Assembly: GCA_014529385.2 (NCBI GenBank)
Contig: CM043945.1
Coordinates: forward strand, 155,142,241 to 155,206,240
Origin: Adiantum capillus-veneris
Taxonomy: Eukaryota; Streptophyta; Polypodiopsida; Polypodiales; Pteridaceae
Direction of reading: 5' to 3'
Length of the DNA: 64,000 nt
Below the pieces are notes generated by a model that had not been told where the DNA came from, did not search any database, and worked only from the letters and a program-made list of their open reading frames with translations. Shown piece by piece: positions 60,182-64,000 of this stretch. Both the position numbers and the translations under genes were made by a program. The first letter of the stretch is position 1; each line of letters starts with the position of its first letter.

Positions 60182-61693
60182 ATGGCAAGCAACAATGACT
60201 TGTTTGGAATGCTTCAAGTTGAGGATAAGATTGATGGGACCAATTATCCGATGTGTTCTTACATGATGAAACATGTGCTTACTGCAAATCAACTATGGAA
60301 CATTGTGGCGGATGTAGACAAGAGACCTGGCAGTTCTATTTCTACTGTTACAGATGCAAATAGCTCTTCAATAGTTGTTTCTTCATCTTTTTCACCTACA
60401 TAGGATCAGCTTAGATGGGATGGAAAGAATGCCCAAGCACATGCTTTGATTGCTCTTTCCGTGAAGCGTCATATTGTTCCACACATTTGGTCTTGCACTT
60501 CATCCAAGCAAGCTTGGGATGTACTTTCTTCTTTGTATGCCGAGCGCAATGAAGCCCGTGTGGCTTACTTGAGGAAATGCATATGGCTGAAAGTGAGTCC
60601 GTTGATGTGTATGTTACAAAGATTTAGGATTTGAAAGAGCAATTGGCAAACATAGATGAGATTATCTCGGACAATTCTCTCATCTCCACTTTGCTTAAAG
60701 GGTTGCCAGATTCTTTTCAAAGCTTTGTTACTACTCTTCGTTTGGTTGCAAAAGGAAATCCCAACATGTATACTTTTGATGAGGTTGTGTAACTTCTCTT
60801 ACAAGAAGAGCAATCTAGAATGAATAGAAGTGGTTTGATTGAGGGAACTCAAGCACTTACTATCTCTCAAAGAGGTAAAAGCAAGTCCAGGGACCAGCGT
60901 TGGGCACATCAAAACCAAAACCCCAAACTCCCTCTTCCACTAATTCTTCTCGTATTGGTGATTCATAAAAAAACAAGAGATGCAAGTATTGTCGGAAGTC
61001 GGGACATACCATTGAGGAATGTAGAAAGCTTGCAAAGCGTAATGATAAGAAGAAGCAATCAGGCATGTCTATCATTGAGAGCACGAGTAATGCACATATG
61101 ATTCTTCATTACATTCTACATGTATGACAAAGCGTGAGATTGATCTTGATTGGTACTTTGATAGTGGTGCTTCCAAGCACATAACATCATGTAAGAAGTT
61201 TTTTGTGTCCTTGCAAGATGCACCAAAGGGGGGGCATGTTGTTTGCACAAATAATGCCTCTTACCCTATCATTGGAGTTGGGAACATAAAGCTTATGGCT
61301 ACAAATGGGGGTGTTATGATTCTCAAGAATGCCTTATATGTGCTAGGCATAAAGAAGAACTTGCTTTCGATTCCCACCATTGCCTCTTCGGGTCTTCATG
61401 TACATTTTGTGGATGCCAAATGTATGGTTCATGAATTCAGCAATGGTGATGTTATTATTATGCTTGGGACGTTATGCAATGGCTTGTATCGGATGGATAC
61501 TTATGAGATACATGCATCAAATGTCTTGCTTGTTTGTACTCCTTCTATGGCTGAAACGGAGTTATGCCATGCACGTTTTGGTCATTTAAACTTCAATACC
61601 TTGCTCTACTTACAAAAGTGTGATATGGTTGTTGGTTTTCCCACACTTGGCTCCATTGAGAAGCATGCTTGTGAAGATTGTATACTTGGAAAA
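60182..61693 (+). pseudogene. Copia element 3 gag, protease and pre-integrase, cut by copia 4
   Basis: Gag starts at MASNNDLFGMLQVEDKIDGT, continues after a TAG with LRWDGKNAQAHALIALSVKR, CTSSKQAWDVLSSLYA (UBN2-type gag) and, frame-shifted, NSLISTLLKGLPDSF. A zinc knuckle CKYCRKSGHTIEEC lies near 60.98-61.02 kb in another frame. From 61124 a 193-codon frame has the protease DWYFDSGASKHITSCKKFF and pre-integrase LCHARFGHLN with CEDCILGK, where it ends. Stops include TAG and TAA in place of glutamine. The break is the TGTTGGAATTAGGG border of the next element. Confidence 0.88.
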
Positions 61694-61920
61694 TGTTGGA
61701 ATTAGGGTTGCACAGAGACACACACAGCTTGGAGAAGACGAAGGAAGCTCAAGGCACACAATAGAGAGTGTGTTACTTAGTGTGCAATGGAAAGATAGAT
61801 AGCCCTAGAGTGATGGGCGTATATACAATCCACGGGGGAAAAAACCTCCTAAAGAGTGAAAAAATGCCCCGGCGGTCCTAGTGTGTTCACGCACATCACT
61901 GCCACATGTATATGGTAACA
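61694..61920 (-). repeat. 3' LTR of copia element 4
   Basis: Minus strand runs TGTTACCATATACATGTGG to ATTCCAACA, the same family as 38868-39086. A purine tract (CCAGGGGGGATT on the minus strand) abuts its start. It interrupts copia element 3 exactly after the CILGK codons. Confidence 0.88.
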
Positions 61921-61995
61921 AATCCCCCCTGGAGTGATGCGGTGAACGAGAGCTGGCACATGAGTAAAGGGAAGTGCCATGCCCTAAGGACATGA

Positions 61996-63558
61996 TCAGT
62001 CCACAAAGGGGAGTAAGCCCAAAGCTTTGCGGAAAGCTTCAAGCTTCTCATGAGACAATGCATTTGTGAAAAGATTTGCAAGGTTGTCCTGTGTTGTCAC
62101 ATAAGCCAAGCTGATCTCTCCTGCTAAGAGCCTCTCCCTGACATAGTGGTAATTCACCTCAATGTGCTTTGTGCGAGCATGAAAAACTGGGTTCCTTGCA
62201 ACTGCCAATGCGCTCTGACTGTCAGTGTAGATAGTGTCGGCAGTGTCTTGTCCCACAACCAAATCAGCCATAAGGTGTCTGAGCCATACACACTCAACCG
62301 TAGCTGTGAAGACTGCCCTGTACTCAGCCTCACAACTCGAAGTGGCCACAGTAGGTTGCTTCTTGCTAAACCATGATATACATGAACTGCCAAGCATGAA
62401 ACAAAAACCACTTGTGGACACTCACGTGTCAAAACAACCAGCCCAATCTGAGTCCCAAAAAGCATGTAAGTCTGGCAGAAATGATCCCCCCTTGGGATAA
62501 AACAAGCCAAGATGTAAAGTGCCACTAAGGTAGCGGAAAATTATCTTGACAGCCTGCTAATGCTTAGACCCTGGGCTATGCATGAATCTGCTGACCTGTG
62601 AGACTGCAAACTGAATATCTGGCCTTATGTTGCATACATAAATGAGGCAGCCAACAACAATTTGGTAAAGAGTGACATCAACAAGATTGCTAGCATCATG
62701 CAGACTCAACTTCAAACCTGTTTCCATGGGAGTGGCAATAGGTTTGCAATCCTCAAGTCCAAACTTACATAACAATGTCTCTATGTAACTTTTCTGACAC
62801 AAGGCAATACCACCATCACACTGCTTAAATTGTATTCCCAAGTAATGATGCAACAGCCCCAAATCTTTCATCTTGAAAGTAGCATTTAAATCAGCCTTAA
62901 ATTCAACAATATGTCTCTCATTTGGTCCAGTGATCAACAAATCATCAACATAAAGAAACACAATGAGAAGTACATCACCCTCATTCTTTACATACAATGT
63001 GCTTTCTGTTTGACTATTACGAAAGCCTCGTTTAACCAAATGAGTGTCATCTTTCTCATACAAAGCACGAGGAGATTGCTTCAACCCATACAAAGCCTTC
63101 TTACATTTGCACACTTTGTCCTCTTGTCCTTTTATGACAAAACCGCGAGGCTACGTTACATAAACTTCCTCAAATATGTGACCATTCAAGAAAGGAGTAA
63201 CAATGTCTGATTGATGTACATCCCAACCAAAATGAGATTGCAATGCAAATAGAAAATGCACAGTAGTCATACAACAAGTGGGAGCAAAAGTCTCTTCATA
63301 ATCTATGCCTTTTTGTTGTGCATAACCCTTTGCAACAAGTCGAGCCTTATGGCGATCGATCTCACCATCCGGCTTGCGTTTCAACTTGTAAACCCACTTT
63401 GTGCCAATGGCCTTTTTGCCAGGAGGCAAATCACATAAAGTCCATGTGTCATTTTCTATAAGTGCATCATATTCTGATTGCATGGCAGCTATCCAATTTT
63501 CTTGTCCATACCCAGACTCGACCCTACCCACCTCCCTCAGTCCTCCAGACCGTTCCAA
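61996..63558 (-). pseudogene. Copia element 4 pol: RT and RNase H
   Basis: Read from right to left: ENWIAAMQSEYDALIENDTW, KAIGTKWVYKLKRKPDGE, DIVTPFLNGHIFEEVYV, stop, a 185-codon RT block with CKCKKALYGLKQSPRALYEK and YVDDLLITGPNE, stop after FMHSPGSKH, then RNase H with CISWFSKKQPTVATSSCEAE, IYTDSQSALAVARNP and QDNLANLFTNALSHEK, ending at LGLLPFVD. Stops include a TGA that could come from CGA. Upstream of 63.52 kb the expected integrase is absent, so the element is truncated or rearranged there. Close relative of copia 2. Confidence 0.9.
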
Positions 63559-64000
63559 GGAGTGACGTAGATCTATCTACTGGTAGCCCTCCCACTTGGG
63601 ACCGACATTCAGACAGGACTCCCGCCTATCTCGAATGCCAACCCAAGGGGGTACATCCCTTCATTCAATGATTCTATCCGCTTCTCATAATCAATCTGTC
63701 CTTGATAGATTTCCGCACCCAAAATCGTGGTCCTTAGTCTTCATTCTCTTGATCTTCAACTTGAGGATCTGCTCTTGCTTTCTTGTTCTCCCTTGGTTCA
63801 TGGTGAGAACCCCTTTTCCCCGACAAGCAGGCACGGCAGTTATCACTTTCCCCTAAGAAGAGGGATCTTGCAATCCTACCTGGTCTCGCTTGTAGACATG
63901 TAGTAGTGTTAGTGTGTATACGCGCTTCACCAGGGGCACTTTTCTCCCACTGGGTTTTTCCCCCTGGACATCTGGTGTGAAAGGACACCTTATCTCTTAG
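63559..64000. other. Unassigned sequence at the window end, possible LTR start
   Basis: I find no integrase or other domain. Near 63.91 kb a TGTTAGTGTGTATACGCG start, followed by TTTTTCCCCCTGG, recalls the LTRs of the copia 3/4 group, but it runs off the window and has no partner here. Confidence 0.3.

Overview
This window is nuclear DNA from a land plant and consists almost entirely of transposable elements in various stages of decay. The plant origin is supported by Ty1/copia and Ty3/gypsy retrotransposons primed by an initiator-Met-tRNA-like site (TGGTATCAGAGC), a CACTA (En/Spm) DNA transposon with a two-gene layout (TNP2-type transposase plus a Transposase_24-type protein), a captured plant-type heavy-metal-associated (HMA) domain, and many long AC/CT/AT microsatellites with poly-G/poly-C runs. 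No intact host gene, tRNA or rRNA was recognised. A fern or another non-angiosperm plant is my weak guess, because a DUF7869-type fossil gene and an atypical gypsy lineage are present; the sequence alone does not settle it.

Layout. 1.4-5.8 kb: a copia element on the minus strand, open from gag to RNase H except for two in-frame stops. 5.8-9.86 kb: pieces of other retroelements (LTR ends, primer sites, a DUF4283/LINE-type fossil), ending in an LTR that is cut by the next element. 9.86-17.78 kb: a CACTA transposon with its 5' terminus, a captured HMA gene fragment framed by repeated element sequence, a transposase gene whose middle part lies inverted on the opposite strand, a second (Transposase_24) gene, and a dense subterminal array with a 20-bp palindrome. 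Its 3' terminus is missing where a gypsy element begins. 17.78-27.72 kb: that gypsy element, on the minus strand, with about 2.9-kb LTR copies that differ only slightly; pol is cut at the start of RNase H and fused directly into the 3' LTR. Each LTR copy carries a roughly 124-bp CACTA-like mini-element and a gag-like fragment.

27.7-42 kb: microsatellite-rich decayed DNA with a gypsy integrase fossil (30.2-31.6 kb), an unrecognised fossil reading frame (34.2-34.6 kb), a copia pol fossil lying between two unlike LTRs (35.4-39.1 kb), an 86-bp tandem repeat and a kinase-like pseudogene (40.2-41.6 kb). 42.05-48.76 kb: a third gypsy element on the minus strand, with one full LTR, an internal RT deletion and only 40 bp of its other LTR. 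50.0-52.4 kb: a DUF7869-type pseudogene. 53-59.5 kb: decayed repeats, including a diverged tandem duplication and a gypsy gag fossil. 59.6 kb to the end: two related copia elements nested head-on, the inner one cutting the outer one in its pre-integrase zinc-binding domain.

The encoded proteins are replication and transposition enzymes (gag, protease, integrase, RT/RNase H, transposases), nearly all broken. The most unusual points are the inversion inside the CACTA transposase gene, the captured HMA fragment between duplicated flanks, the deleted gypsy element joined at RNase H, and the two fossil non-retroviral genes (kinase-like and DUF7869-like) on either side of the third gypsy element.
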